From Orbus hercynius (lineage in GTDB: Bacteria > Pseudomonadota > Gammaproteobacteria > Enterobacterales > Orbaceae): DNA of 64,000 nt. The notes beneath the pieces were generated by a model. That model was given only the letters and a program-made list of their open reading frames with translations, was not told the DNA's origin and did not search any database. Shown piece by piece: positions 1-8,525 of the stretch. Position 1 is the first letter of the stretch; every line of letters starts with the position of its first letter. Both the position numbers and the translations under genes were made by a program. Where the stretch lies: contig NZ_RBWY01000005.1 of assembly GCF_003634275.1 (NCBI RefSeq), positions 16,095-80,094 on the forward strand, read 5' to 3'.

Positions 1-29
1 ATAAGCAAATTTTTTACCATGTCGTTCAA
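1..29 (-). CDS. ftsH: Start of FtsH, membrane AAA+ zinc protease (partial)
   Basis: Only the first codons are inside the window; the gene runs off the left edge. Read on the minus strand, TTG-AAC-GAC-ATG-GTA-AAA-AAT-TTG-CTT gives (M)NDMVKNLL, which resembles the N-terminus of E. coli FtsH (MSDMAKNLI in the longer form). A strong Shine-Dalgarno (GAGGGG) lies about 7 bases before the TTG but about 16 before the ATG at 20, so TTG at 29 is the better start. The rlmE-ftsH order is the classic gammaproteobacterial one, with rlmE upstream on the same strand. FtsH is the inner-membrane ATP-dependent protease that degrades LpxC, sigma-32 and misassembled membrane proteins. The call rests on nine codons plus synteny. 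Confidence 0.7.
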
Positions 30-111
30 AAGAAAACCCCTCAAAAATAATGGATTATGCTCATTTTAATATGGCATAATGCTATCATAGTACTATAAAA
101 AAAGGCAACAG

Positions 112-738
112 CTACTTCCGGCCCATCGCAACAATATAAACCTCTCGCGATCTGGCTCTAGATGCTTCTGGTTTACGGATTTTAACAATCTTAAACATCT
201 CTCTGACGCTTTTAAGATACTCTTCAAAACCAGCACCTTGAAAAACTTTTACGATAAAATTACCGTTAGGTGCCAATACATCGCGACACATATCAAGTGC
301 TAATTCAACCAAATACATTGCTCTGGGAATATCAACTGCAGGCTGTCCACTCATGTTAGGCGCCATATCAGACATTACAACTTGGACTTTTTCTTCGCCT
401 ACTCGTTCAAGCAGCGCTTTTAGCACGGCTTCATCCCGAAAGTCACCTTGTAGAAAATCCACACCAACAATAGGATCCATCGGCAAAAGATCGCAAGCAA
501 TGATGCGACCTTTATCACCAATAACCGAGGCGACGTATTGAGACCACCCCCCTGGCGCGGCCCCTAGATCGACAACCGTTATGCCAGGACGGAATAATTT
601 ATCCGTGTGTTGTATCTCTTCAAGCTTAAACCAAGCTCTCGAACGCAAACCTTTTTTTTGCGCTTGCTGCACAAAACGGTCTTTAAAATGCTCATTCAAC
701 CAGCGAGTTGAACTCGCGGTACGTTTTTTACCACTCAC
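112..738 (-). CDS. rlmE: 23S rRNA 2'-O-ribose U2552 methyltransferase RlmE (FtsJ/RrmJ)
   Basis: This enzyme methylates the ribose 2'-OH of U2552 in the 23S A-loop, using SAM, late in 50S assembly. The 208-residue protein matches E. coli RlmE (209) almost residue for residue. The SAM-binding motif [13 protein letters not shown] lies at about 54-66. The catalytic K-D-K-E set is present at Lys38, Asp124, Lys164 and Glu199. It is transcribed toward ftsH, the conserved neighbour, and is divergent from yhbY. The intervening region to the left (30-111) holds only AT-rich sequence and the ftsH ribosome binding site. The heat-shock control known in E. coli was not tested here. Confidence 0.97.
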   Translation of the reverse strand: MSGKKRTASSTRWLNEHFKDRFVQQAQKKGLRSRAWFKLEEIQHTDKLFRPGITVVDLGAAPGGWSQYVASVIGDKGRIIACDLLPMDPIVGVDFLQGDFRDEAVLKALLERVGEEKVQVVMSDMAPNMSGQPAVDIPRAMYLVELALDMCRDVLAPNGNFIVKVFQGAGFEEYLKSVREMFKIVKIRKPEASRARSREVYIVAMGRK

Positions 739-777
739 GTTTTATCCTACATTTCTTTCTAAGAAAGCGAATATTCA

Positions 778-807
778 TTGAAGTTTTACTTTATATAAGG
801 GTAGAAT
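778..807 (+). promoter_or_regulatory. Candidate sigma70 promoter of yhbY
   Basis: TTGAAG at 778-783 and TAGAAT at 802-807 are separated by 18 bp in the rlmE/yhbY divergent region, about 33 bp before the yhbY start. Called from hexamer match and spacing only. Confidence 0.4.
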
Positions 808-840
808 AGCAAAATTACAACCCTTTAAGATATAAATAAA

Positions 841-1137
841 ATGAATTTATCTAATAAACAAAAACAATATTTAAAAGGTGAAGCTCATCACCTAAAGCCT
901 GTCGTTATGATTGGCTCGAATGGGCTCACTGAAGGTGTTCTCGCTGAAATTGACAACGCACTAAACTTTCATGAATTGATCAAAGTGAAAGTTTCGGCAG
1001 AAGATCGCGACACAAAAAAATTGATTTGTGACGCAATTATTCGTGAGACTAGCGCAGTTCAAGTGCAATTAATTGGCTCTATTCTAACGCTATTTAAACC
1101 GAGTGAAGAGAAAAAAATCAGCCTACCTAAAAACTAG
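841..1137 (+). CDS. yhbY: CRM-domain ribosome assembly RNA-binding protein YhbY
   Basis: This is a small (98 aa) single-domain CRM protein associated with pre-50S particles. It carries the family hallmark around residues 10-35: the lysine-rich start NKQKQYLKGEAHHLKPVVMI followed by the GxNGLTEGV turn. Length equals E. coli YhbY (97). In E. coli the gene also lies divergently next to rlmE and near greA, and the same three genes stand together here. It is followed immediately by a strong shared terminator, so it appears to be monocistronic. Confidence 0.95.
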   Translation: MNLSNKQKQYLKGEAHHLKPVVMIGSNGLTEGVLAEIDNALNFHELIKVKVSAEDRDTKKLICDAIIRETSAVQVQLIGSILTLFKPSEEKKISLPKN

Positions 1138-1140
1138 CTT

Positions 1141-1175
1141 AAACAATAATGCCGCACTATGCGGCATTATTGTTT
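1141..1175. terminator. Bidirectional intrinsic terminator between yhbY and greA
   Basis: A perfect 15-bp stem (1141-1155 with 1161-1175) around the loop ACTAT has A-rich and T-rich flanks on both sides. It ends exactly at the greA stop, so it can terminate both convergent genes. Confidence 0.9.
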
Positions 1176-1652
1176 TTAAACATATTCAACCTTTAAAATA
1201 TCAAAGTCAACATCACCACCGGGTGTTTTGATTGAGACTGAATCATCTTCTTCTTTACCAATTAATCCTCGCGCGATAGGTGAATTAACCGAAATTAAAT
1301 TTTGTTTAAAATCCGCCTCATCATCGCCAACGATTCGGTAAGTAATCTCTTCATCAGTTTCAACATTTAACACTGTCACTGTTGCGCCAAATATAATTCT
1401 ACCTGTATTTTTTATCTTTGTAATATCAATTACTTGTGCCTTAGAAAGCTTCGCTTCAATTTCTTGAATACGCCCTTCACAAAATCCTTGTTGCTCGCGA
1501 GCAGCATGGTATTCGGCATTTTCTTTTAAATCGCCGTGCGCTCTTGCTTCAGCAATCGCTGCCGTAATTTGTGGGCGCTTGACGCTTTTTAGTTCTTCTA
1601 GCTCAGTACGTAGTAACTCAGCACCTTTTACTGTCATTGGGATTTGTTGCAT
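1176..1652 (-). CDS. greA: Transcription elongation factor GreA
   Basis: GreA binds the RNA polymerase secondary channel and stimulates cleavage of backtracked RNA. The protein is 158 aa, identical in length to E. coli GreA. The N-terminal antiparallel coiled coil (about 1-75) carries the tip motif [17 protein letters not shown], including the acidic residues Asp41 and Glu44 that act at the polymerase active site. An FKBP-like C-terminal domain follows. The gene ends inside the shared terminator with yhbY. Its upstream region contains a promoter and an early terminator (see 1724-1774), suggesting attenuation of greA transcription. Confidence 0.97.
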   Translation of the reverse strand: MQQIPMTVKGAELLRTELEELKSVKRPQITAAIAEARAHGDLKENAEYHAAREQQGFCEGRIQEIEAKLSKAQVIDITKIKNTGRIIFGATVTVLNVETDEEITYRIVGDDEADFKQNLISVNSPIARGLIGKEEDDSVSIKTPGGDVDFDILKVEYV

Positions 1653-1723
1653 TTCTAATCCTTCCTTACGTTAATGCTTGGCAAAATAAGATTAAATTGA
1701 CTATTTTCAACTTTCCATAAGCA

Positions 1724-1774
1724 ATAAAAAACACCTCTTTAATTAAAAAGAAGCGTTCTATTTTGTTTTGTTGC
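1724..1774 (-). ncRNA. GraL-like attenuated greA leader RNA (candidate)
   Basis: Between a candidate promoter and greA, on the greA strand, an 11-bp stem (1747-1757 with 1730-1740, two G-U pairs) with a 6-base loop is followed by a run of U residues at about 1730-1725. Transcription from the -10 at 1777-1782 would give an RNA of about 45-50 nt ending here, leaving roughly 75 nt before the greA start. E. coli greA has the same arrangement, giving the small GraL transcripts. The hairpin is seen directly; its function is inferred by analogy. Confidence 0.55.
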
Positions 1775-1776
1775 TA

Positions 1777-1807
1777 ATTATATTAGCGATTATTTAAGAT
1801 AAGGCAA
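1777..1807 (-). promoter_or_regulatory. Candidate greA leader promoter
   Basis: On the minus strand a perfect TATAAT (1777-1782) lies 19 bp from TTGCCT (1802-1807). The spacer is long, so the -35 is uncertain. Together with the leader hairpin and the yicH promoter, this is all I see in the 349-bp non-coding stretch 1653-2001. Confidence 0.4.
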
Positions 1808-1911
1808 GTAATAAAATCGACAAAAACAGGAGGTATACAATTAGTTTATTATGATTAATCATCAAGTAACTACGTTACAAAATTAAAAACTCTGAAATTG
1901 TTAAATCCCAA

Positions 1912-1940
1912 TTAACACCAATATGGTATAATGTTATAAT
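1912..1940 (+). promoter_or_regulatory. Strong sigma70 promoter for yicH-hslR-hslO
   Basis: TTAACA (1912-1917) and TATAAT (1935-1940) are separated by exactly 17 bp. This leaves an untranslated leader of about 55 bases before the yicH-like gene. No other good promoter is obvious before hslR. Confidence 0.55.
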
Positions 1941-2001
1941 ACATAGGCAATCCTATATAATACTGACTATATCGATTTAATCGCTAAATAAGTAATAAAA
2001 T

Positions 2002-3639
2002 ATGCTAAAACGACTACAATTGATTATTTTAATTATCATCTCAATTCTTTGGTTCGTCGTTATCTTGCCCTATTTATTGGTACAAACCCAATTAGGTTCA
2101 TCTTACATCAGTCAGCTACTTTCTTTTTATGACAAACATTATTCCATTACAATAGGACATTTTTCTCATAACATTAATAAACCGTATGAATTAATTTTGG
2201 AAAATGTGATTATTCAAGATAAATCACACTCAAAAACCTATCTTAGCGCAGATAAGATGATTGTGGGTCTTGAGCGCGGTAATTTGCTACAAATTCATTC
2301 GTTCGATTACCTTATTGTTGAAAATGCTCAATTGCAACTGACCACACCTATAACCGACATAAACGTCAACATACTGCAATTGAAAAACGTTTCTCTTAGT
2401 TATCAAAACGATGAACACACCACCAATATCACTCTCAATAAAATATCAGGCAGTATTATGCCTTGGTCATCCAACTTCGGCGATGAGAACATCAATAGCA
2501 AATTTAATCTGACAATTCAAAATGCAATTTATAATGGGCTAAAGATGCAATCAATTTTAATTCAAGGTTCAACCCCAAATAATACCATTGTATTAAATAC
2601 CTTTGGCGGTGAAATTGGTCAGGGTTTTTTTACCGTTAATGGCACTATTGAAGCCGATAAAACCCTCAATATTAAGCAACTCAATACTAATAATATTGCT
2701 ATTCAATCAATACAAGGAATCCAAGGATTGACAGCGGATCTACCGCCCACAAAGATTGGGCAGCTATCTATCATTAATAGCAGCCTACAAACGCCCGCAA
2801 TCTCGATTGAAAAAGGCAATATTGAAGCCCGAAATATCCGTTATAACCAAGGCTGGCAATTACAAGATAGTGATCTAGCCTTTAACAGTGAAAGCCTCGT
2901 TTGGCATGACGAATTGATTGAGCAACCGCTCCTTCAATGGCACCACAATGACGATGGTATTGTCATCGATCAAGCGATGGCTATGTGGCAACAAGGTAAT
3001 ATTCAGCTAACTGGCCACTGGCAAACCGACCAATTAAATATCGATAGCTTGATTGCATCTGGTATTCGTTATATCTTACCTAGCACCTGGTATGCTGAGC
3101 TGACGTCATTAACATTAACTCATACATTACCGGCAAATATTACTATCAAACAACTGATGCTTATGCCCAGTTTGCTCATTGATACTAATCCCAAATTACC
3201 CTTTCAATTTAGTGTGTTGCAAGGATTTGCCAATAATATTGAAATTGATAGCAGCAAAGACAATTGGTACGTTAATGGTACGCTCTACCTTAAAGCTGAT
3301 AGTGCCACACTTAACGGGGTGGAAATCGATAAGCCTGATTTGTCTTTCGCTCTGACTGCTGGCAAAGCGACGCTAACGTTTAGTACACTACTTGATCAAG
3401 GCGTATTTGAAGGCTCTGCTGAAATGACCAGCCCTACACAGCTAAACGCATTGACAATTAACGGTCATTTTGTTGATAGTCAAATTTTACAACGCTGGTA
3501 TTTAATTACAAATCCAATCCAAACCAATAAATATCTTCTTGAATTACATGGAAACTTAGAGCCATTATCATTAAACGGTTCATTCAAAACCGATGAACAA
3601 ATCTATACAATTACAAACAATCGACTCGTTGACTATTGA
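2002..3639 (+). CDS. yicH: AsmA-family membrane protein, YicH-like
   Basis: AsmA/TAM-related proteins are inner-membrane-anchored, largely periplasmic beta-rich proteins thought to help lipid or outer-membrane homeostasis; YicH itself is poorly characterised. The 545-aa protein has one N-terminal membrane anchor (about 5-28). A long region of alternating beta strands follows, with motifs shared with E. coli YicH (569 aa): LILENV near 66, a PWS motif near 154, and a block of Y-x-LP-x-x-W followed by LLIDTNPKLPFQ in the second half. It lies 53 bp upstream of hslR on the same strand without an intervening terminator, so co-transcription with hslRO is likely. The same-strand link to a heat-shock pair is not the E. 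coli order. Confidence 0.85.
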   Translation: MLKRLQLIILIIISILWFVVILPYLLVQTQLGSSYISQLLSFYDKHYSITIGHFSHNINKPYELILENVIIQDKSHSKTYLSADKMIVGLERGNLLQIHSFDYLIVENAQLQLTTPITDINVNILQLKNVSLSYQNDEHTTNITLNKISGSIMPWSSNFGDENINSKFNLTIQNAIYNGLKMQSILIQGSTPNNTIVLNTFGGEIGQGFFTVNGTIEADKTLNIKQLNTNNIAIQSIQGIQGLTADLPPTKIGQLSIINSSLQTPAISIEKGNIEARNIRYNQGWQLQDSDLAFNSESLVWHDELIEQPLLQWHHNDDGIVIDQAMAMWQQGNIQLTGHWQTDQLNIDSLIASGIRYILPSTWYAELTSLTLTHTLPANITIKQLMLMPSLLIDTNPKLPFQFSVLQGFANNIEIDSSKDNWYVNGTLYLKADSATLNGVEIDKPDLSFALTAGKATLTFSTLLDQGVFEGSAEMTSPTQLNALTINGHFVDSQILQRWYLITNPIQTNKYLLELHGNLEPLSLNGSFKTDEQIYTITNNRLVDY

Positions 3640-3692
3640 TTTCATGAAATTTATCCCAATTATAGTGTTATCCCAGAGGATACCAACATAAG

Positions 3693-4085
3693 ATGAACAA
3701 GACAGAACAACAGGTAAGATTAGACAAATGGCTATGGTCAGCACGTTTTTATAAAACACGTTCATTAGCTCGAGAGATGATTGAGGGCGGCAAAGTTCAC
3801 TACAATGGACAGCGAAGCAAACCTAGCAAAATAGTTGAAATCGGTGCAGAAATAAAGCTAAGACAAGGCAGTGATGAAAAAACTGTTACGGTTATCTCGC
3901 TGAGTGAACAGCGTCGATCAGCTAATGATGCGCAAAATCTGTATCAAGAGACCAGTGCAAGTATTGTCAAACGAGAGGAAATTGCCTCAGCTCGAAAACT
4001 TGGTGCTTTAACCATGCCTCATCCCGATCGCAGGCCAGATAAAAAAGAGCGCCGTAATCTTATTAAATTTAAACATGGTGAATAA
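3693..4085 (+). CDS. hslR: Heat shock protein 15, ribosome-associated S4-domain protein HslR
   Basis: Hsp15 binds free 50S subunits that carry nascent tRNA-linked chains and helps recycle stalled complexes. The 130-aa sequence has the S4 RNA-binding domain at about 8-70 (VRLDKWLWSARFYKTRSLAREMI, then GGKVHYNGQRSKPSKIV, both residue runs typical of Hsp15). A basic tail with TMPHPDRRPDKKERR ends the protein. Length is close to E. coli Hsp15 (133). It is 21 bp upstream of hslO, the conserved heat-shock pair. I did not find a clear sigma-32 promoter directly upstream. Confidence 0.96.
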   Translation: MNKTEQQVRLDKWLWSARFYKTRSLAREMIEGGKVHYNGQRSKPSKIVEIGAEIKLRQGSDEKTVTVISLSEQRRSANDAQNLYQETSASIVKREEIASARKLGALTMPHPDRRPDKKERRNLIKFKHGE

Positions 4086-4106
4086 TACCATTCATCAGGA
4101 GTCAAT

Positions 4107-5000
4107 ATGAACCAAACAACACTGCACGATACACACCATGATAAATTATCGCGTTTTTTATTTGATAACCACTCAATTCGTGGCGAGTTAGTCAACCTCA
4201 ATGAGACCTATCAACATATTTTAGAAAATCATAATTACCCTTTAGCTGTGCAAAATTTATTGGGAGAATTATTAGTCGCAACAAGCTTACTCACCGCGAC
4301 ATTAAAATTTGATGGCGATATTACCGTGCAACTGCAAGGCGATGGCCCCTTAAATCTTGCGGTAATCAACGGTAATAACCATCAGCAAATGCGAGGCGTT
4401 GCTAGAGTCAATGGTACTATCGCTGATGACGCCAGTTTGAAAGAGATGATCGGTAATGGTTATATTATCATTACAATCAGCCCCAAAAAAGGTGAACGTT
4501 ATCAAGGCATCGTAGGCCTTGAAGCCGATACAATTGCGGGATGTATTGAAAGCTACTTTCTGCAGTCTGAGCAGCTACCCACTCGACTCTTTATCAAAAC
4601 TGGCGTTTATAAAAATAGGCCAATGGCGGCTGGAATATTGCTACAAGTCCTCCCTGCCAGTGAGAATACAGCAGACTCATTTGAGCACCTCACAGCTATC
4701 GCCGAAACCATTAAGGCTGAAGAGCTTTTTGCCCTGCCTGCGGATGAAATTTTATACCGACTTTATCACCAAGAAGACGTCAGATTATTTGATGGACAAT
4801 GTGTTGAGTTTAAGTGTACCTGTTCACGCCAACGCTGCGCAGATACCTTGATTACTTTACCGGCTAATGAGGTGGACTCGATTTTAGTTGAAGATGGCAA
4901 TATTGATATGCACTGTGATTACTGCGGTACCCACTATATTTTTGACAAAATCGATATTGAGAATTTACGCAAGCATCAACCGCAAGATACATTACACTAA
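4107..5000 (+). CDS. hslO: Redox-regulated chaperone Hsp33 (HslO)
   Basis: Hsp33 is a cytoplasmic holdase switched on by oxidants: four cysteines bind zinc when reduced and form disulfides on activation. All four are present as CxC (Cys237, Cys239) and CxxC (Cys270, Cys273) in the C-terminal switch domain. The N-terminal core (about 10-185) includes the family segments HSIRGELV and [15 protein letters not shown]. Length 297 compares with about 292 in E. coli. Start codon follows a good Shine-Dalgarno (CAGGAG). It pairs with hslR and ends at a hairpin terminator. Confidence 0.97.
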   Translation: MNQTTLHDTHHDKLSRFLFDNHSIRGELVNLNETYQHILENHNYPLAVQNLLGELLVATSLLTATLKFDGDITVQLQGDGPLNLAVINGNNHQQMRGVARVNGTIADDASLKEMIGNGYIIITISPKKGERYQGIVGLEADTIAGCIESYFLQSEQLPTRLFIKTGVYKNRPMAAGILLQVLPASENTADSFEHLTAIAETIKAEELFALPADEILYRLYHQEDVRLFDGQCVEFKCTCSRQRCADTLITLPANEVDSILVEDGNIDMHCDYCGTHYIFDKIDIENLRKHQPQDTLH

Positions 5001-5009
5001 TAAAAAATA

Positions 5010-5038
5010 AAGTCGATGTCAGCTATCGCCATCGACTT
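5010..5038. terminator. Terminator after hslO
   Basis: A 9-bp perfect stem (AAGTCGATG at 5010-5018 with its complement at 5030-5038) encloses an 11-base loop. The T-run on the plus side is interrupted, so termination efficiency is uncertain. It may also serve the convergent symporter gene. Confidence 0.55.
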
Positions 5039-5103
5039 CTTGTTGCCCTATCATGGTGCTGTTATAGGCGGCATAGCCTGACGATCACACCGCAAACAAT
5101 CGA

Positions 5104-6657
5104 TTAATTCGTATTATCTTTTCCTTTCCAACACTCAGTACTAAAACCATAATCTTGCGAATTAAATGGTGCACCTTTTGTGTTACGGTAATGCTGTAAT
5201 GCTTTAAGTACGAACGGCAGTCCTAACAGCAATAATGGGATATTAAGATAGACCATAATGATATTCATTAAGTCTGAAATGCTCCATAAATTACCAAGTT
5301 CAAGACCGGCTAAAATCGTCAGCACACCAAATGGTACGAAGCATAATGATCCCAATGCGCGAATCACTAAAATAAAGCCACGTTTTTTAGAGATAAAATT
5401 AGCTGAAATTTCGGCGAATGAAATCATACCGAGTAAGGTCGTAAAAGCAAATAAACCATAACAAGCACACATAATAATTTCAACAGCTTTGGCAATAGAT
5501 ACGGGCACTAGCGTTTCAACAGAACTTAAATACAAGGTAATTTTTGATGCTCTAACCGAATCCCACATCGCCCCATCGGTATAACCAGTCCAAACATGCG
5601 CCATGACAACAATAAAACCGGTCATGGTGCAAATCACCATTGTATCAAAAAACACACCAAAACTTTGCACCAGTCCTTGTTCGCATGGATGACGGTTATT
5701 GGCAACCGCGGCCGCCATCGTTATCGTACCTTGACCAGCTTCATTGGACATCAAACCGCGTTTTACCCCTTGTGCCAAAGCAGTACCAATTGTTCCACCA
5801 AAAATAGCATGCGGTAAAAATGCCCCAACAACAACCTCTTTAAAAAAGTAAGGAATAAGCGGAAAATTAATCAAAATAATAATAATAGAGATCCCAATAA
5901 ACAGCGCCGCTTTAATTGGCACCAACACATCAGAGTAAGCCACAACGCGTCGAATGCCGCCGAAAATAATAAAAGCGCTCACCACGATCAAGACCACCGC
6001 AATCGTATAATAAAGATTAGATTGATGGCTATAAGTTTCACCCGTTGATGCTTGAGCGATTGCACCTATCGCGGAGAAAACATTAAAAGTTTGGGCTGGA
6101 ATATTAAATAAAGCATAAATAATAAATACAAACGATAAAAATAAGCCGACAACACGTTTATTACCTAAAATGCGTTTACCATAAAAAGGCAAACCACCGA
6201 CATACTCATCATTTTTCTTCTCTTTAAACAATTGTGCTAGGACCGATTCAGTAAATGCTGAAGCCATCCCAAAAAAAGCCGCAACCCACATCCAAAATAG
6301 CGCACCTGGACCACCAATTGAAATCGCGCCCGTAATCCCGACAATATTACCGGGTCCCGCACGCATTGCTAGACCAAGCATAAATGAACCAATAGAACTA
6401 ATCCCTTGTTTGGATGTTTGGCGCGCAAACATAATTTTAATTGCAGGCCCAAAGCTTTGTCCCTGAATAAATCGCGTTCTGAACGTGAAATAGATACCAA
6501 CGCCAATTAATAAAATCACCGGAAATGAAAACTGCCCTAACACTGGAATACTACCATACCACTCTAAATTAGTTGGGAAATCCCAAATGGCGTCGGTAAT
6601 TGGGCCTAAAAATGCAAAAAAATCATTAACTAAATCAAATATATTACTCACAACCAA
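5104..6657 (-). CDS. Alanine/glycine:cation symporter (AGCS family)
   Basis: This is an inner-membrane sodium- or proton-coupled carrier for alanine and/or glycine. The 517-aa protein has about 10-11 hydrophobic segments. The AGCS signature lies near residues 97-130: GPGNIVGITGAISIGGPGALFWMW. A second family motif, GLMSNEAGQGT, is near 303-313. It reads from the same strand as the PFL-like and ACT genes upstream, but a strong terminator at 6693-6720 separates them, so it probably has its own promoter in the short gap. Substrate preference (alanine, glycine or D-alanine) cannot be told from sequence. Confidence 0.93.
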   Translation of the reverse strand: MVVSNIFDLVNDFFAFLGPITDAIWDFPTNLEWYGSIPVLGQFSFPVILLIGVGIYFTFRTRFIQGQSFGPAIKIMFARQTSKQGISSIGSFMLGLAMRAGPGNIVGITGAISIGGPGALFWMWVAAFFGMASAFTESVLAQLFKEKKNDEYVGGLPFYGKRILGNKRVVGLFLSFVFIIYALFNIPAQTFNVFSAIGAIAQASTGETYSHQSNLYYTIAVVLIVVSAFIIFGGIRRVVAYSDVLVPIKAALFIGISIIIILINFPLIPYFFKEVVVGAFLPHAIFGGTIGTALAQGVKRGLMSNEAGQGTITMAAAVANNRHPCEQGLVQSFGVFFDTMVICTMTGFIVVMAHVWTGYTDGAMWDSVRASKITLYLSSVETLVPVSIAKAVEIIMCACYGLFAFTTLLGMISFAEISANFISKKRGFILVIRALGSLCFVPFGVLTILAGLELGNLWSISDLMNIIMVYLNIPLLLLGLPFVLKALQHYRNTKGAPFNSQDYGFSTECWKGKDNTN

Positions 6658-6692
6658 ACTCTCTTATGATTCGATATTTTATATAATAAAAA

Positions 6693-6720
6693 ATCACCAC
6701 TGAATCAAGTCAGTGGTGAT
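6693..6720 (-). terminator. Intrinsic terminator after the PFL-like gene
   Basis: On the minus strand an 11-bp perfect stem (6710-6720 with 6693-6703) and 6-base loop is followed by TTTTTATTAT. It sits between the PFL-like gene and the symporter. Confidence 0.88.
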
Positions 6721-6736
6721 GAAACAGACTGAAAAA

Positions 6737-8092
6737 TTAATTTTTAAAGGAATGAATTGGCGCAGGAATGCGTCCACCTCGTTGAATAAAATCGACAGAA
6801 CTAAACTGATTAACGGGCATAATTGGCGCGTGACCGAGTAAGCCACCAAACTCGACATTATCCCCGACTTTCATACCAACCGCAGGAATAATACGTACCG
6901 CGGTTGTTTTATGGTTTATTACCCCAATCGCGGCCTCATCAGCAATAATGGCAGCAATCGTTTCCGCTGGCGTATCGCCCGGAATAGCAATCATATCAAG
7001 ACCAACTGAACAGACACAGGTCATCGCTTCGAGCTTTTCTAAGTTGAGCGAGCCCTTATTAACTGCATCAATCATACCCGCATCTTCAGATACTGGGATA
7101 AATGCGCCACTTAATCCGCCAACATGACCACAAGCCATCACGCCACCTTTTTTCACCGCATCATTGAGCATCGCAAGGGCTGCTGTCGTGCCGTGAGTAC
7201 CGACAACTTCAAGTCCCATCTCTTCTAGAATGTGCGCAACCGAATCACCAATCGCAGGCGTTGGTGCCAGCGATAAATCAACAATCCCAAACTGCACGCC
7301 GAGTCTTTCTGACGCCTCTTTACCCACTAGCTGACCCATCCGCGTGATCTTAAAGGCAGTTTTTTTGATAGTTTCAGCAACCACATCAAATGGTTCTCCT
7401 TTGACCTTTTCTAACGCTCGTTTGACAACACCAGGCCCACTAACCCCAACATTAATCACGCAATCAGCTTCGCCAACACCGTGGAAAGCCCCCGCCATAA
7501 ATGGATTATCTTCAACCGCATTAGCAAAAACAACTAATTTAGCGCATGCCATACTATTATTATCAGCCGTTAATGCTGCTGATTCTTTGATGATTTCCCC
7601 CATACGTTTTACCGCATCCATGTTGATACCGGTTTGCGTTGAACCAACATTAACAGATGAACAGACCCGTTCAGTTTGCGCTAAAGCTTGTGGAATCGAG
7701 TCGATTAAAATACGATCGCCTTTATGGAATCCTTTTTGCACGAGTGCCGAGAAACCACCGATAAAATTAACACCGACCGCTTTAGCTGCTGCATCAAGGG
7801 TTTTGGCAAACTCAACATAATCTTTATCATCGCTAGCGCCAGCAATCAATGATATCGGCGTAACAGAAATACGTTTATTAATAATAGGAATACCGAACTC
7901 TGACGAAATATCTTCACCCACTTTGACTAAGTTGCCCGCTAAACGGGTAATTTTGTCATAAATTTTCTGTCGTGCCTTCACGCCATCGCTGTCAATGCAG
8001 TCTAATAGCGAAATCCCCATTGTAATCGTACGAATATCGAGTTTTTCTTCCTCGATCATTTTAATTGTTTCTAAAATCTGTCTTGTTTCCAT
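6737..8092 (-). CDS. PFL-like protein of the UPF0210 (DUF711) family
   Basis: The 451-aa protein matches the UPF0210 family, whose members are structurally related to pyruvate formate-lyase and ribonucleotide reductase but have no established reaction. Family features visible are the N-terminal [22 protein letters not shown] segment, repeated glycine-rich stretches ([19 protein letters not shown] near 225-243), [18 protein letters not shown] near 299-316, and the ending [17 protein letters not shown]. The ACT-domain gene lies 20 bp upstream on the same strand, the usual partnership for this family. It is followed by a strong terminator and then an alanine/glycine symporter. The product of the pair is unknown; a role tied to a small amino acid is only a guess from context. 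Confidence 0.9.
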   Translation of the reverse strand: METRQILETIKMIEEEKLDIRTITMGISLLDCIDSDGVKARQKIYDKITRLAGNLVKVGEDISSEFGIPIINKRISVTPISLIAGASDDKDYVEFAKTLDAAAKAVGVNFIGGFSALVQKGFHKGDRILIDSIPQALAQTERVCSSVNVGSTQTGINMDAVKRMGEIIKESAALTADNNSMACAKLVVFANAVEDNPFMAGAFHGVGEADCVINVGVSGPGVVKRALEKVKGEPFDVVAETIKKTAFKITRMGQLVGKEASERLGVQFGIVDLSLAPTPAIGDSVAHILEEMGLEVVGTHGTTAALAMLNDAVKKGGVMACGHVGGLSGAFIPVSEDAGMIDAVNKGSLNLEKLEAMTCVCSVGLDMIAIPGDTPAETIAAIIADEAAIGVINHKTTAVRIIPAVGMKVGDNVEFGGLLGHAPIMPVNQFSSVDFIQRGGRIPAPIHSFKN

Positions 8093-8112
8093 GGTTTACC
8101 CTTACAATGAGT

Positions 8113-8382
8113 TTACAAACGATGCATCGCGTCAAAAATTTCTTCTCGTTGAAGATTCACTTTAACTTTCAGCTTGTCACTCGTTTGTGTTAACGCCAGT
8201 TTTACATCCTCAAAAGAACCATTAATTTTGGATAAGTCCAGCAACATAATCATGGTAAAATATTCATCCATAATCGTTTGTGACACGTCTAAAATGTTGA
8301 TATTTAGCTCATAAAGCTTTTGACTTATCCCTGCGATAATGCCTGTTTGGTCTTTACCTATCACCGTTAAAATGGTTTTCAT
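8113..8382 (-). CDS. ACT-domain protein, UPF0237 family
   Basis: This is a small single-ACT-domain protein of 89 aa (MKTILTVIGKDQTGIIAGIS...). ACT domains bind small ligands, usually amino acids, at dimer interfaces, and this family resembles the GcvR type. The ATG at 8382 is chosen because GGAGAG lies 4-9 bases upstream; an in-frame upstream start at 8409 would add nine non-conserved residues (MCKICAESP). It is the first gene of a two-gene unit with the PFL-like protein and is likely its sensor or regulatory partner. No experimental function is known to me. Confidence 0.92.
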   Translation of the reverse strand: MKTILTVIGKDQTGIIAGISQKLYELNINILDVSQTIMDEYFTMIMLLDLSKINGSFEDVKLALTQTSDKLKVKVNLQREEIFDAMHRL

Positions 8383-8525
8383 TGGACTCTCCGCACAAAT
8401 TTTGCACAAGTTAAAATATATTTATCAGTTCACTATCATAACATCTTCAAAAATGATCTAAATAGTAGTAGATTGGTTTATCAATAAAAATTATAAAGAC
8501 GTTCCGAACATAAAGGGCAATAATC

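Noticed and set aside
7344..7820. 158-residue open frame antisense to the PFL-like gene
   Set aside because: No ribosome binding site or recognisable motif, and it lies wholly inside a well-supported gene.
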